Of a DNA stretch of 64,000 nucleotides, positions 42,722 through 52,185 are shown in pieces. The notes under the pieces are model-generated. The model saw only the letters and a list, made by a program, of their open reading frames with translations, was not told the origin of the DNA and did no database searches. How positions within the stretch are numbered: position 1 is the stretch's first letter; every line of letters starts with the position of its first letter. Location: positions 1-64,000 of the forward strand of contig CAVPHF010000023.1 of NCBI GenBank assembly GCA_963704155.1, in the 5' to 3' direction. This stretch comes from Thiohalocapsa sp963704155 (GTDB lineage Bacteria > Pseudomonadota > Gammaproteobacteria > Chromatiales > Chromatiaceae). The position numbers and the translations under genes were made by a program.

Positions 42722-43612
42722 TTAGCGGTCGCTGTAGCCAAGACTGGCCAGTGCCGCCTCGTCGCTGCTCCAACTATCCTTGACCTTGACCCAGACCTCC
42801 AGATGGACGGGACGGTCGAACAGCCTTTGCATCTCTTGACGCGCGCGTGTCGCCGCGGCCTTCAGCGCCTCTCCGCGATGTCCGATGACGATGGCCTTCT
42901 GGCCTGGCCGCTCAACCCAGATCAGGGCATGGATAAGGTAGCGTCCGCCCTGCTCCTCGAAGCCCTCGATCTCCACCGTTGTCTGGTAGGGGAGTTCCTC
43001 GCCATAGCGGCGCGTCAGCTGCTCGCGCAGCAGCTCGCCGGCGAAAAACCGCTCAGAGCGATCGGTTAGCTGGTCCGGCGGAAACACCTTTGGTGCCTCG
43101 GGCAAGTGCGCCAGTATGACGCGCTCCAGCACATCCAACTGGTCGCCGCTCTTCGCCGACACGGGCACGATGTCGACGAAGGCGTGGCGGCGCGACAGTG
43201 CCTCCAGGTAGGGCAGCAACGCGCCCTTGTCGCGCACTTGATCGACCTTGTTGACGACCGCCAACACGGGTGTCCCGGCGTCGGCCGCACTCTTGAGAGC
43301 GAGTTCATCCTCGGCCGTGAAACGCAATGCCTCGACCAGCAGCAGCACCAGATCCACGTCGGCGATCACGGTGCGGGCCGTGCGGTTCAGATAGCGGTTC
43401 AGAGCGCCAGCACCGCGCGCGTGGATGCCCGGGGTGTCGACAAACAGGATCTGACCGCGATCATCGCTCTTGACGCCGAGGATCGAGTGGCGCGTCGTCT
43501 GCGCCTTGTGTGAGGTGATTGCCAATTTCTGGCCGAGCACCCGGTTAAGCAGTGTCGACTTGCCGACGTTGGGCCGCCCGACGATGGCCACATAGCCGCA
43601 GCGATTAGTCAT
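42722..43612 (-). CDS. era: GTPase Era
   Basis: This 296-residue GTPase acts in 16S rRNA maturation and 30S assembly. G motifs are 'VGRPNVGKSTLLNRV' (G1), the T of 'KAQTTRHS' (G2), 'FVDTPGIH' (G3) and 'VVNKVDQV' (G4). The C-terminal KH domain is 'KAIVIGHRGEALKAAATRAR' and following. The start ATG at 43612 overlaps the rnc stop by 8 bp, the usual rnc-era coupling; the frame extends upstream inside rnc without family similarity. Confidence 0.97.
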   Translation of the reverse strand: MTNRCGYVAIVGRPNVGKSTLLNRVLGQKLAITSHKAQTTRHSILGVKSDDRGQILFVDTPGIHARGAGALNRYLNRTARTVIADVDLVLLLVEALRFTAEDELALKSAADAGTPVLAVVNKVDQVRDKGALLPYLEALSRRHAFVDIVPVSAKSGDQLDVLERVILAHLPEAPKVFPPDQLTDRSERFFAGELLREQLTRRYGEELPYQTTVEIEGFEEQGGRYLIHALIWVERPGQKAIVIGHRGEALKAAATRARQEMQRLFDRPVHLEVWVKVKDSWSSDEAALASLGYSDR

Positions 43613-44303
43613 GGCCGCCCCGCTCCCGCAGCAACGCGAGCATGCGTTCAGCGGCATCCTGCTCGGCGCGGCGGCGGCTGGTGCCCTGCCCCTCGGTGGC
43701 GAGATCAAGATCGGGCAGGCGGCAGCGAACGGCAAAGCGCTGTGCATGCTGCTGGCCGCCGATGTCCATTACCTCGTAGTCGGGCAGCGCCTGCCGCCGC
43801 GCCTGCAGCATTTCCTGCAGCAGCGTCTTCGGATCCTTGATCGCGTCACGCTCAGCCACCTGCGCGAGCGATTGCTCGAACACCTGCAGCAACATCCCGC
43901 GGGCGACCGCGAAGCCTTTATCCTGAAACACCGCGCCGATCAGCGCCTCGAAGGCATCGGCCAGGATCGAGTCTCGCGCGTGGCCGCCGGTGCGGCTCTC
44001 ACCGGAACCGAGGCGCAAATAGTCGCCGAGCCGAAGGCCGCGGGCGACGGCCGCGAGGCTCTCCTTGTTGACCAGGGTCGCACGACGCCGGCTCAACTCG
44101 CCCTCGTCGGCGTCGGGAAAACGATGCCAAAGCGCCTCGGCAATGACCAAACCAAGCAGGGCATCACCGAGAAACTCGAGTCGCTCGTTGTTCACCGGGC
44201 CGGCACTACGGTGCGTGAGCGCCTGCTCCAGCAATGGCGCGCTCAGGCCAGCGCTCGCGTCGCCAAACAGCGCCGTCATCAAACGGGCCGGGTCGGTTCT
44301 CAC
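43605..44303 (-). CDS. rnc: Ribonuclease III
   Basis: This 232-residue double-strand-specific RNase processes rRNA and mRNAs. The signature is 'NERLEFLGDALLGLVIAEAL' with the metal-binding Glu and Asp, and a second acidic pair lies in 'DSILADAFEALIGAVFQD'. The C-terminal dsRNA-binding domain runs from 'DPKTLLQEMLQARRQ' to the end. It overlaps the DUF4845 gene by 4 bp and era by 8 bp. Confidence 0.97.
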   Translation of the reverse strand: MRTDPARLMTALFGDASAGLSAPLLEQALTHRSAGPVNNERLEFLGDALLGLVIAEALWHRFPDADEGELSRRRATLVNKESLAAVARGLRLGDYLRLGSGESRTGGHARDSILADAFEALIGAVFQDKGFAVARGMLLQVFEQSLAQVAERDAIKDPKTLLQEMLQARRQALPDYEVMDIGGQQHAQRFAVRCRLPDLDLATEGQGTSRRRAEQDAAERMLALLRERGGHD

Positions 44304-44710
44304 GGCTTGACGAACGCTTCGCTGTGCGCGAAGTGCATGATCACGTCGACGTTGTAGAACAAGGGCTGTTGAACGTCGTAGGCGACGTTCAGATTGAAGC
44401 CGTCATTCGTGCGTTCGACCTTGAAGGCGTCCATCTTGACCGAGCGGACGTCATTGATATAGAGCTGCTGCGCAATCGACGCCAGCACGGCCCGTGGCCC
44501 GGACTCCACGACATCGGGCTTCTCCTGCACGGCGCTGATCGCGGAGCGTACCTGCATGAAGGTAAAGTAGGCGGGCAACATCTTGACCGCGAGATTGGCG
44601 AAGAAGACGATCAGTACGATCACGATCAACACAGCGCCGAAGCTGGCGCCACGTTGCGGCTGGAGACGCCGATGCGCTCTGATGTTGATCGGGGCCGGGT
44701 GATGATCCAT
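44300..44710 (-). CDS. DUF4845 membrane-anchored protein
   Basis: This 136-residue protein has one N-terminal transmembrane helix ('SFGAVLIVIVLIVFFANLAV') and a periplasmic domain ending 'DVIMHFAHSEAFVKP'. DUF4845 genes are regularly found between lepB and rnc in gammaproteobacteria, as here; the function is unknown. It overlaps rnc by 4 bp. Confidence 0.85.
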   Translation of the reverse strand: MDHHPAPINIRAHRRLQPQRGASFGAVLIVIVLIVFFANLAVKMLPAYFTFMQVRSAISAVQEKPDVVESGPRAVLASIAQQLYINDVRSVKMDAFKVERTNDGFNLNVAYDVQQPLFYNVDVIMHFAHSEAFVKP

Positions 44711-44752
44711 TGGACTGATCTATAGGGACTGATCTATTCGCCTGGGGTTCGG

Positions 44753-45613
44753 CTAATGGATCAGATTGCCGATACGGTCGAACGCGATTGGGAATCCGTC
44801 TCTCTGCCCATCCCAGCTCATCCAGATCGCAAACGCCTTGCCTACAAGGTTGGCCTCAGGCACGAACCCCCAGCAGCGGCTGTCGTTGCTGTTGTCGCGG
44901 TTGTCACCCATGACGAAATAGCTGTTCTCCGGCACCGTCACCGGGCCCGATGCAAGCACGTCACAGCCACCCGGGAAGTCACGCGAGCGCGGATTGATCA
45001 GTATGTTGTGATCGACGCCTTTGATGTTCTCGACCGCGCGCAGCGCGCCGGTGTGGCCCTTACCGGCCCCTTCGCCGACGTAGGAGGGCAAGGCCACTTG
45101 CCGCATCGGCTCGCCGTTGATGTACAGCGTCTTGTTGCGATAGTAGACCTGATCGCCGGGGGTACCGACAACGCGCTTGATGTAGTCGATGGACTCGTTT
45201 TGCGGGAAACGGAAGACGACGACGTCTCCCCGCTCCGGCTCTCCGAGATCGATGAACTTGCTGTTTAGTACTGGCCAGCGCAATCCGTAGGAAAACTTGT
45301 TGACCAGGATGAAGTCGCCGACCAGCAGCGTCGGCATCATTGAGCCGGATGGAATCCGGAAGGGCTCAACGATGAATGACCGCAGCACCAGGACGGCAAG
45401 AATAACCGGAAAGAACGACCGTGCATACTCGACCAGCATCGGCTCCTTGTAGGCCGGCACGCGCGTGGTCGGGGCCGTCTCCAATCGACCCGCTGTCGCC
45501 GGCTGTTCGGCAAGTCGGCGCCGTCGGGGCGCAAAGAACAGGGCGTCCAGAAGCCAGATGCCGCCGGTCAAGGCCGTTGCCGCGACAAGAAAGGTCGGAA
45601 AATCGAAGCTCAT
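44753..45613 (-). CDS. lepB: Signal peptidase I
   Basis: This 286-residue membrane protease cleaves Sec and Tat signal peptides. Two N-terminal hydrophobic segments (about 5-22 and 65-82) are followed by the catalytic Ser in 'RIPSGSMMPTLLVGDFILV' and the general-base Lys in 'SIDYIKRVVGTPGDQV'. The box 'FVMGDNRDNSNDSRCWG' is complete. It lies between lepA and the DUF4845 gene, the standard order. Confidence 0.97.
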   Translation of the reverse strand: MSFDFPTFLVAATALTGGIWLLDALFFAPRRRRLAEQPATAGRLETAPTTRVPAYKEPMLVEYARSFFPVILAVLVLRSFIVEPFRIPSGSMMPTLLVGDFILVNKFSYGLRWPVLNSKFIDLGEPERGDVVVFRFPQNESIDYIKRVVGTPGDQVYYRNKTLYINGEPMRQVALPSYVGEGAGKGHTGALRAVENIKGVDHNILINPRSRDFPGGCDVLASGPVTVPENSYFVMGDNRDNSNDSRCWGFVPEANLVGKAFAIWMSWDGQRDGFPIAFDRIGNLIH

Positions 45614-45670
45614 GTCGTGTGATGGATTCCATTGATTGCGCCGACTGATTGCGCCGACATCAGGGTCGGT

Positions 45671-47476
45671 CTAATTATCTTTGCCAGCCTGAAGAACCGC
45701 AAGGAAGGCCTCCTGTGGGATCTCGACACGCCCGACCTGTTTCATCCGTTTTTTGCCCGCCTTCTGCTTTTCGAGCAGCTTGCGCTTGCGGGTGACATCG
45801 CCGCCGTAGCACTTGGCGGTCACGTTCTTGCGCAGTGCCTTCACAGTTGTGCGGGCGATAATCTTGCTGCCGATGGCCGCCTGGATTGCGACCTCGTACA
45901 TCTGCCGCGGGATCAACTCCTTCATGCGCTCGGTGAGTTCACGTCCGCGCTGCTGGGAGTTGCCGCGATGCACGATCAGCGACAGGGCGTCCACGCGATC
46001 GCCGTTGATCATGATGTCCAGTCTGACCAGATCGCCGACCTGAAAGCGCTTCAACTCATACTCAAAGGACGCATAACCGCGACTGACCGATTTCAGCCGA
46101 TCGAAAAAGTCCAGCACCACCTCGTTCAGCGGCAATTCGTAGCTTGCCTGTACCTGCCCGCCGAGGTATTGAAGCTGCTTCTGCACGCCGCGCTTCTCGA
46201 TGCAGAGCGTGATGACACCACCGAGCAGATCCTGCGGCACCAGAATATGGGCCTCGATGATCGGCTCCCTGATCTCCTGAATCTTGCCCGTCTCCGGCAG
46301 GTTGGCCGGGTTATCGACCTTGATGAGTTGGCCGTCGGACTGCAGCACCTCGTAGACGACGGTTGGCGCCGTCGTGATCAGGTCGAGGTCATATTCGCGT
46401 TCAAGCCGCTCCTGGAGGATCTCCATATGCAGCATACCGAGGAAGCCGCAGCGGAACCCGAAGCCGAGCGCCTGTGAGGTTTCCGGCTCGTAGAACAAGG
46501 CGGAATCATTCAGCCTCAGTTTGCGCAGCGCATCGCGCAGGTCCTCGTAATTGTCCGACGAGACCGGATACAGGCCGGAAAACACGCGCGGCTGAATCTC
46601 CTTGAAGCCGGGCAGACGCTTCTCCGCCGGTCGATCCGCGGCGGTCACGGTATCGCCAACGGGGGCACCATCGATCTCCTTGATACCAGCGACCAAAAAG
46701 CCGACCTCGCCGGGGCCGAGCATGCGGCGCTCGGTCTTCTTCGGCGTGAACACGCCGATACTGTCCGCTTGATGCACGCGGCCGGTGGACATCACCTTGA
46801 TCTTGTCGCGCTTGCTGAGCGTGCCGTTAACGACGCGAATCAATGACACGACACCGACATAGGAATCGAACCAGGAATCGATGATGAGCGCTTGCAACGG
46901 CGCCGCGGCATCACCCTTGGGCGGCGGTATCTTGGCGACCAGCATCTCGAGCAGGTCCGGGATACCCTCTCCGGTCTTGGCGCTCACCCGTAACGCGTCC
47001 CCGGCGTCCAGCCCGATGATCTCCTCGATCTCTCGAATGACCCGCTCCGGCTCCGCCGAAGGCAAGTCGATCTTGTTCAGGACCGGCAGCACCTCCAGTC
47101 CGAGGTCGATGGCCGTGTAGCAGTTGGCGACGCTCTGCGCCTCGACGCCCTGGGCGGCATCGACCACCAGCAACGCGCCCTCGCAGGCCGCCAGCGAGCG
47201 CGACACCTCATAGGAGAAGTCGACATGGCCGGGCGTATCGATGAAGTTGAGTTCGTAAAGCTGGCCATCGCGTGCCGGATAGTCGAGCGTCACACTCTGC
47301 GCCTTGATCGTTATGCCGCGTTCGCGCTCGAGGTCCATCGAGTCCAGGACCTGTGCCGACATCTCACGCTCGGTCAGTGAACCGCAGTGCTGGATGAAGC
47401 GATCGGCAATCGTGGACTTTCCGTGGTCGATATGCGCGATGATCGAGAAATTTCGAATATGCTTGAGTTCCGACAT
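45671..47476 (-). CDS. lepA: Elongation factor 4 (LepA)
   Basis: This 601-residue ribosomal GTPase has G1 'IAHIDHGKSTIADRFI', G3 'FIDTPGHVDF' and G4 'VLNKIDLP'. Domain order is G, II, III, V and the LepA-specific C-terminal domain ending in a basic tail ('RKRKLLEKQKAGKKRMKQVG'). The ATG at 47476 starts the conserved 'MSELKHIRNFSIIAH'; an upstream GTG-type extension to 47545 is not conserved. Confidence 0.97.
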   Translation of the reverse strand: MSELKHIRNFSIIAHIDHGKSTIADRFIQHCGSLTEREMSAQVLDSMDLERERGITIKAQSVTLDYPARDGQLYELNFIDTPGHVDFSYEVSRSLAACEGALLVVDAAQGVEAQSVANCYTAIDLGLEVLPVLNKIDLPSAEPERVIREIEEIIGLDAGDALRVSAKTGEGIPDLLEMLVAKIPPPKGDAAAPLQALIIDSWFDSYVGVVSLIRVVNGTLSKRDKIKVMSTGRVHQADSIGVFTPKKTERRMLGPGEVGFLVAGIKEIDGAPVGDTVTAADRPAEKRLPGFKEIQPRVFSGLYPVSSDNYEDLRDALRKLRLNDSALFYEPETSQALGFGFRCGFLGMLHMEILQERLEREYDLDLITTAPTVVYEVLQSDGQLIKVDNPANLPETGKIQEIREPIIEAHILVPQDLLGGVITLCIEKRGVQKQLQYLGGQVQASYELPLNEVVLDFFDRLKSVSRGYASFEYELKRFQVGDLVRLDIMINGDRVDALSLIVHRGNSQQRGRELTERMKELIPRQMYEVAIQAAIGSKIIARTTVKALRKNVTAKCYGGDVTRKRKLLEKQKAGKKRMKQVGRVEIPQEAFLAVLQAGKDN

Positions 47477-47598
47477 CTGGGGAAGCTGTCCCTTGGGGGC
47501 GAGTACGTGGGAGTAGGCAGGCGCGCGGCGACGCGCGTCACGCAAACACGGGCAAGAGCGTGTTTGCCGCCGTGCAGGCGAGCGCGGCTGCCGCCACG

Positions 47599-49056
47599 CT
47601 AATCCGCGGGGACGCGGATCGGATAGAACATCCGGCCGTCTCCGCGCTGCACCAGCACCGCGACCGATTGCCCCGGCCTGACGGCATCGATGAGTGAGCG
47701 GAAATCGCCGCTGTTGGTGACCGGTTGATTGTCGAAACTGACGATGACATCGCCGGCACGAATACCACCCTGCTGGGCCGGGCCTTCTTCGACGCTCTCG
47801 ACCAGCACGCCGCCCTCGGGGATCTTCAGCTGCTCGCGCTCATCCTCGCTCAGGTCTTTTACCACCAGGCCGAGACGGTTGGCCGCGGCCGGTTCGATCT
47901 GGCCCGGCATAACGACAATCTCATCGTCCTCCGGCAGTTCGGCAAGCATCAGAGGGATGTCGATCACCTCACCGTCGCGCAACAGTTGCACCTTGGCCTC
48001 GCTACCAACCTTGGCGACGCCTACCAGGGGCGGCAAGTTGCTCGAGGTCGCGATCTCCTTGCCATTGAAGCTGAGAATGATGTCACCGGCGCGCACGCCT
48101 GCCGCCTCGGCCGGGCTACCGGGAAGCACCTGCGCCACCAGCGCACCACGCGGATGGCGCATACCGAAGGTCTCGGCCAACTCACGGGTGACATCCTGGA
48201 TCAGCACACCGAGCCAACCGCGGCTGACGCGTCCCTTTTCCTTCAACTGCTCGACCACGTCCATGGCCACTTCGATGGGTATTGCGAAAGACAGACCCAT
48301 GAAGCCGCCGGTGCGGCTGTAGATCTGTGAATTAACGCCGATGACCTCGCCGTCGAGATTAAACAACGGCCCGCCGGAATTGCCAGGATTGATGGCGACG
48401 TCGGTCTGTATGAAGGGCACATAGTTCTCTGCCGGAAGACTGCGGCCCTTAGCGCTGACGATGCCGGCAGTCGCGGAATGTTCAAATCCAAACGGCGAGC
48501 CGATCGCAAGCACCCACTCGCCCACCTTCAAATCAGCGGCCGAGCCAATCCGCACCGCAGGCAAGTCACTACCGTCGATCTTCAGCAAGGCGATATCGCT
48601 TCGCTCATCGGCGCCGATGATCTGAGCCACGAATTCACGTCGATCGCTGGTGCGAACGATGATCTCGTCGGCCGCCTCGACGACGTGCGAGTTGGTCAGG
48701 ACGAAGCCGTCAACGGAAACGATGAAGCCAGAGCCCAACGAACGGCCAGGGTCCAACTCCTCCGGCACCGTGCCGTCCTCGCCGAAGAAACGCCGAAAAA
48801 AGTCGTATAGCGGGCTATCCTCTGACAATCCTTCTTCACCGCCGAACTCTTGCGGTCCGTACAGCAGGCTCTGCTTAGTGCTGATATTGACCACGGCAGG
48901 ACCGTTCGACTCGACCAGCAGCGTGAAGTCGGGCAGTGCATACACAACCGCGGCATCAGGTGGTGCCGGCAGGGCGTCCGGGGCCGCGTTTGCGGGCGAT
49001 AGCGACGCCGCGACGACCGAGGTTGCGACGAGCAGCAAGACGGACAAGGTGTGCAT
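47599..49056 (-). CDS. mucD: Do-type periplasmic serine protease MucD
   Basis: This 485-residue protease has an N-terminal signal peptide (LLLVATSVVAASLSPANAA). Catalytic residues are His in 'VLTNSHVVEAADEI', Asp in 'ADERSDIALLKIDG' and Ser in 'AINPGNSGGPLFNLDG'. Two PDZ domains follow ('LPGSPAEAAGVRAGDIILSF' and 'GPAQQGGIRAGDVIVSFDNQ'). It belongs to the rpoE-mucA-mucB-rseC block and would reduce SigmaE activation by removing misfolded envelope proteins. It is the second such protease in the window, the other at 18857. Confidence 0.95.
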   Translation of the reverse strand: MHTLSVLLLVATSVVAASLSPANAAPDALPAPPDAAVVYALPDFTLLVESNGPAVVNISTKQSLLYGPQEFGGEEGLSEDSPLYDFFRRFFGEDGTVPEELDPGRSLGSGFIVSVDGFVLTNSHVVEAADEIIVRTSDRREFVAQIIGADERSDIALLKIDGSDLPAVRIGSAADLKVGEWVLAIGSPFGFEHSATAGIVSAKGRSLPAENYVPFIQTDVAINPGNSGGPLFNLDGEVIGVNSQIYSRTGGFMGLSFAIPIEVAMDVVEQLKEKGRVSRGWLGVLIQDVTRELAETFGMRHPRGALVAQVLPGSPAEAAGVRAGDIILSFNGKEIATSSNLPPLVGVAKVGSEAKVQLLRDGEVIDIPLMLAELPEDDEIVVMPGQIEPAAANRLGLVVKDLSEDEREQLKIPEGGVLVESVEEGPAQQGGIRAGDVIVSFDNQPVTNSGDFRSLIDAVRPGQSVAVLVQRGDGRMFYPIRVPAD

Positions 49057-49357
49057 GAATTCGAATCGGCCGCAGTGCGGAATACTAGCTCTGATGGAGA
49101 TGTAAGAACGGCTTTTGGACCGGCATCGTAACGATACCAGACCAACGCTGGCGACACAGCGTTGCCTCTACGGACGGCTCGCCCGATAGGGAAATCGGCT
49201 CAGGCGTGCGTACGAGCGGGATGGGGCGAGGGCTCTCCCGATCATCGTTGGCGGATGGCGGATCGAACAGAGGGAGGTAAGAACAGGCTCGCCATGAGCG
49301 CCAGACAAATCGCGCGTTGCCGTTGCGTCTGGACCGCGGCAAGGCGCCGATAACCGC
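49057..49357. other. Gap between rseC and mucD
   Basis: This 301-bp stretch separates rseC from mucD. A weak 85-codon minus-strand frame (49085-49342) crosses it, but it has no ribosome site or recognisable motif. It may hold a separate mucD promoter; none matching sigma-70 or SigmaE consensus stood out. Confidence 0.4.
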
Positions 49358-49831
49358 TCAGATCAGTGGGACGCCGATGGCCTCTCCTTCGCGTCTCAGG
49401 ATCACGGCACGCCAACGACTGTCGCCAGCAAGTCTCTTACTGTATCCGCGAAGCCACCGCAATGCCAGCAAGAAACCCATCAGGCCACCGACGATGCTCG
49501 CCGGCTCTGGGGCCAATAGATGGCCGAAAGCGCCCAACTCCCGCGCCGCGACGCCACCGACAAGCAGTGACAGCAGCGGAACGAAATAGGCCGCAACCGC
49601 CGCTCGCAACAACGCTGCTTCCGGCACGCCAAGGATAACGCGATCACCAACCCGCGCTCCAATGTCATTGGTGACCGCCAAGTGCATCGGACGCCGCCCA
49701 AGGAAGCGGTCGATCAGCGACACGCCACAGGCACCCGATGCATTGCAGCCGCCGCAAGCACCTTGCCGGAGCGCCTGAACGTCGGCCAGACCGTCGCGCA
49801 GAGAGATCACAACCGCTGTCTGCTCGATCAC
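49358..49831 (-). CDS. rseC: RseC/MucC family envelope-stress protein
   Basis: This 157-residue inner-membrane protein has an N-terminal cytoplasmic Cys cluster ('GACGGCNASGACGVSLID'), then two transmembrane helices around residues 75-95 and 105-125 and a basic tail. RseC is a modulator of SigmaE activity and also a component of SoxR reduction systems. It begins 23 bp after mucB ends. Confidence 0.92.
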   Translation of the reverse strand: MIEQTAVVISLRDGLADVQALRQGACGGCNASGACGVSLIDRFLGRRPMHLAVTNDIGARVGDRVILGVPEAALLRAAVAAYFVPLLSLLVGGVAARELGAFGHLLAPEPASIVGGLMGFLLALRWLRGYSKRLAGDSRWRAVILRREGEAIGVPLI

Positions 49832-49854
49832 TGTTCAGTGCTTCCGGCATGTTG

Positions 49855-50919
49855 CTAATCGGATACCGGCCTGAGACCCGCCATCAACCGACGCGCGGTA
49901 CGCTCCGGGATCTCGCCAACGACGGTCACCTGATGGCCGTCGAGCGTTGCCCCAACCGCGGTAATGGCGCCCATTCGCGTGGCGCCATTGAGCACGCGCC
50001 CCCCCGCCGGCTCGATATAAATCGATGCCGATGCGAGCCCGTCACCAATCACGATCTGAGCCCTGGCAACAGTCGGCGTTCCAGTCGTGACGACATTGCC
50101 TTCGGATGCCATAACCTCGAAGCCTGGGGGCAAGTCATTGACACTCCAGCCAACGCCGCGCCTCTCGGAGTCGGGTTCTTGTTCGCCAAGATGGCTGGTA
50201 TTATTTGACTCTCCGTGATCCGACAGCGGCGCGGCAACGTCCTCATTGAACGACTGATCGATGGCGACGTTGGTGAACATGACCTGTTCGACCGGCTCCG
50301 ATGCCTCGTCCATCAAATCGATTTTTAGAGCTAGACCGCTGTCGCGATCGATGTAGAAGCGGTAGCCATAGCGATAGTTGTCGCGAGGAACTATCCCAAC
50401 GACATCCGTGTCGCGGCCCGCGACTCTCGACATTCCTAACCCGTGCAGCAGATAGTTGCCGCGGATCCGGTCGAAATTCACCGGGCCTGTCCTCAAGACC
50501 GCGCTCGCGGAACGTCCGCCAGTCGGCAGACCCGGCAAGGCGATTGGATGGGAATCAGGCAACATGCAGGTGACACCGCGCTCGTTGCGTGCGACGGCGC
50601 GAACGGGGCCGCTCAATGCCAGCAACCTCTCGCGCACGGCCCCGTCGATGATCTGATGTGCGATGTGCAGCGTCGCAAGCCGATGCCCGTGCAAGTAGAC
50701 CAAGGTGCCCTCGTAGGAGAGGTTCCGCTGTGCCCTGTTCATGCGCTCGAGCAACGTCTCTGGATCTGCCATTGGCACAGCAGGCGACGCAGCGAGCGGA
50801 GCGCGGTCGACGTCGGCTGCGCCACCCGATGCGGCGAGGCAATCCGCTCCGAGCAAGACGCATGGTGCCAGGATTAGAGCACGCGTCGTCGGCGCAAGCA
50901 CGTTAGGGACGACCTTCAT
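49855..50919 (-). CDS. mucB: SigmaE regulator RseB/MucB
   Basis: This 354-residue periplasmic protein has an N-terminal signal peptide (start at 'MKVVPNVLAPTTRALILAPC'). The large lipid-binding domain includes 'NRAQRNLSYEGTLVYLHGHR' and 'GYRFYIDRDSGLALKIDLMD'; the smaller C-terminal domain follows from about residue 240. It senses mislocalised LPS or lipoproteins and protects MucA from cleavage. The ATG at 50919 overlaps the end of mucA by 17 bp. Confidence 0.93.
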   Translation of the reverse strand: MKVVPNVLAPTTRALILAPCVLLGADCLAASGGAADVDRAPLAASPAVPMADPETLLERMNRAQRNLSYEGTLVYLHGHRLATLHIAHQIIDGAVRERLLALSGPVRAVARNERGVTCMLPDSHPIALPGLPTGGRSASAVLRTGPVNFDRIRGNYLLHGLGMSRVAGRDTDVVGIVPRDNYRYGYRFYIDRDSGLALKIDLMDEASEPVEQVMFTNVAIDQSFNEDVAAPLSDHGESNNTSHLGEQEPDSERRGVGWSVNDLPPGFEVMASEGNVVTTGTPTVARAQIVIGDGLASASIYIEPAGGRVLNGATRMGAITAVGATLDGHQVTVVGEIPERTARRLMAGLRPVSD

Positions 50920-51502
50920 AGCCGACCACGGCGGCGTAGGAGACAAAACCGGGTAAACCCGCCTCCGACAGGCGTTCTTGATGGCTCACCACCAGTCGGT
51001 CGAGTTTAGCGCGTACGACCGGGTCGGTCTGTTGCCAACGAAGATCGCCAACCGATCGGCTCGCCATGGTGTCTCTGCCGGACCCCGCATCCTCGTGCGG
51101 CCGCACGGCGGCGACAGGCCCGTCGCCGCTGAACGCGGACGAGCCCGGATCGACGAGTCCGGTGGGGCCGATCACGACGGCGACCAATGCAACGGCCGCC
51201 GCCAGCCCGGTCGCCAGGGGGGCGAAGAGCCGAGCGTGAACCGGGGCGCGCGATGGTCGTCTGGGCCGGTCCGGCATGCGCACGACATCAGCGCCGAGCG
51301 CGCTCCGCACGCGTTCCGCCATAGCGCGCGCCCCGGCATCGATAGGCTCAGAGCGGATCGCTCGGCCGATCAGATCATAGCGCTCCCAGCAAGCGCTCAG
51401 CTCGGCATCGTCGAGCACCAGGTCGACGGTGCGGCGCATCTCGCGCCGGCTGCACTCCCCGTCGAGGAGTGCGGACAGGGGTTGTCGCGGGTCTTCGGGC
51501 AT
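50903..51502 (-). CDS. mucA: Anti-sigma-E factor RseA/MucA
   Basis: This 199-residue inner-membrane anti-sigma factor has an N-terminal cytoplasmic anti-sigma domain ('LSALLDGECSRREMRRTVDL', 'CWERYDLIGRAIRSEP'), one transmembrane helix (about 95-115, 'LATGLAAAVALVAVVIGP') and a periplasmic C-domain ('SHQERLSEAGLPGFVSYAAV') bound by MucB. It starts 35 bp after rpoE. ATG 51502 is used; a GTG precedes it. Confidence 0.9.
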   Translation of the reverse strand: MPEDPRQPLSALLDGECSRREMRRTVDLVLDDAELSACWERYDLIGRAIRSEPIDAGARAMAERVRSALGADVVRMPDRPRRPSRAPVHARLFAPLATGLAAAVALVAVVIGPTGLVDPGSSAFSGDGPVAAVRPHEDAGSGRDTMASRSVGDLRWQQTDPVVRAKLDRLVVSHQERLSEAGLPGFVSYAAVVGYEGRP

Positions 51503-51537
51503 CACGGCGGTCTCGAGGTCAGATTTGGAAAGGGTAC

Positions 51538-52116
51538 CTACGGGCTCAACAGGGGTCGTAGGCGCTTATCGATCGCCTCTCGGGCTCGAAAGATGCGTGA
51601 ACGCACGGTTCCGATGGGGCATTCCATCGCGGTCGCAATTTCGTCGTAACTCATCCCTTCCAGCTCGCGCAGTACGATTGCAGTTCTGAGATCATCCGGC
51701 AGATCGTCCAACGCGGCCTGAACGTTACGCGCGATCTCATCGGTGAGCAGTTCGCGCTCCGGCGTCGCTGTCTCACGCAATCGGCCACCCATGTCCATCT
51801 GCTCAGCCACTTCGGCGTCGACGTCGTCACCGGGCGGGCGCCGCCCCTGGGCAACCAGGTGATTCTTGACCGTGTTAATGGCAATCCGATAGATCCAGGT
51901 ATAGAACGCGCTTTCACCACGAAAGCCGGGCAATGCACGGTAGGCCTTGAGAAAGGCTTCCTGCGTTACATCGAGCACCTCCGAACTGTCGCGGATGTAG
52001 CGGGAGATCAGATTGGCAACCCGTTGCTGGTATTTGAGGACCAGCACGTCGAACGCTCTCCGATCTCCAGCCTGCGCCCGCACCACGAGCGCTTGATCGA
52101 TCTCACGTTCAGACAC
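51538..52116 (-). CDS. rpoE: RNA polymerase sigma-E factor (RpoE/AlgU)
   Basis: This 192-residue ECF sigma factor directs the envelope-stress response. Region 2 is 'DRRAFDVLVLKYQQRVANLI' with 'YIRDSSEVLDVTQEAFLKAY'; region 4 is 'LPDDLRTAIVLRELEGMSYD' and 'CPIGTVRSRIFRAREAIDKR'. The start GTG at 52116 gives 'SEREIDQALVVRAQAGD', aligned with the common SigmaE N-terminus; the frame is open for another 94 codons upstream without family character. It is autoregulated, judging by the promoter at 52158-52185. Confidence 0.97.
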   Translation of the reverse strand: MSEREIDQALVVRAQAGDRRAFDVLVLKYQQRVANLISRYIRDSSEVLDVTQEAFLKAYRALPGFRGESAFYTWIYRIAINTVKNHLVAQGRRPPGDDVDAEVAEQMDMGGRLRETATPERELLTDEIARNVQAALDDLPDDLRTAIVLRELEGMSYDEIATAMECPIGTVRSRIFRAREAIDKRLRPLLSP

Positions 52117-52157
52117 GCTCAGCACCCGTATCAGGGCGCCGGTTGCGCTTCGTTGGC

Positions 52158-52185
52158 ATTGACAGTCACCCGCTGCAGAAAGTTC
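52158..52185 (-). promoter_or_regulatory. SigmaE-type autoregulatory promoter of rpoE
   Basis: On the minus strand GAACTT (52180-52185) and TCAAT (52158-52162) are separated by 17 bp, matching the SigmaE/AlgU pattern (GAACTT, 16-17, TC-rich). A transcript would start about 35 bp upstream of the rpoE GTG. The rest of the 339-bp divergent region to nadB has no gene. Confidence 0.7.

Noticed and set aside
49085..49342. 85-codon minus-strand frame between rseC and mucD
   Set aside because: No ribosome site or family motif, and composition close to that of shadow frames.
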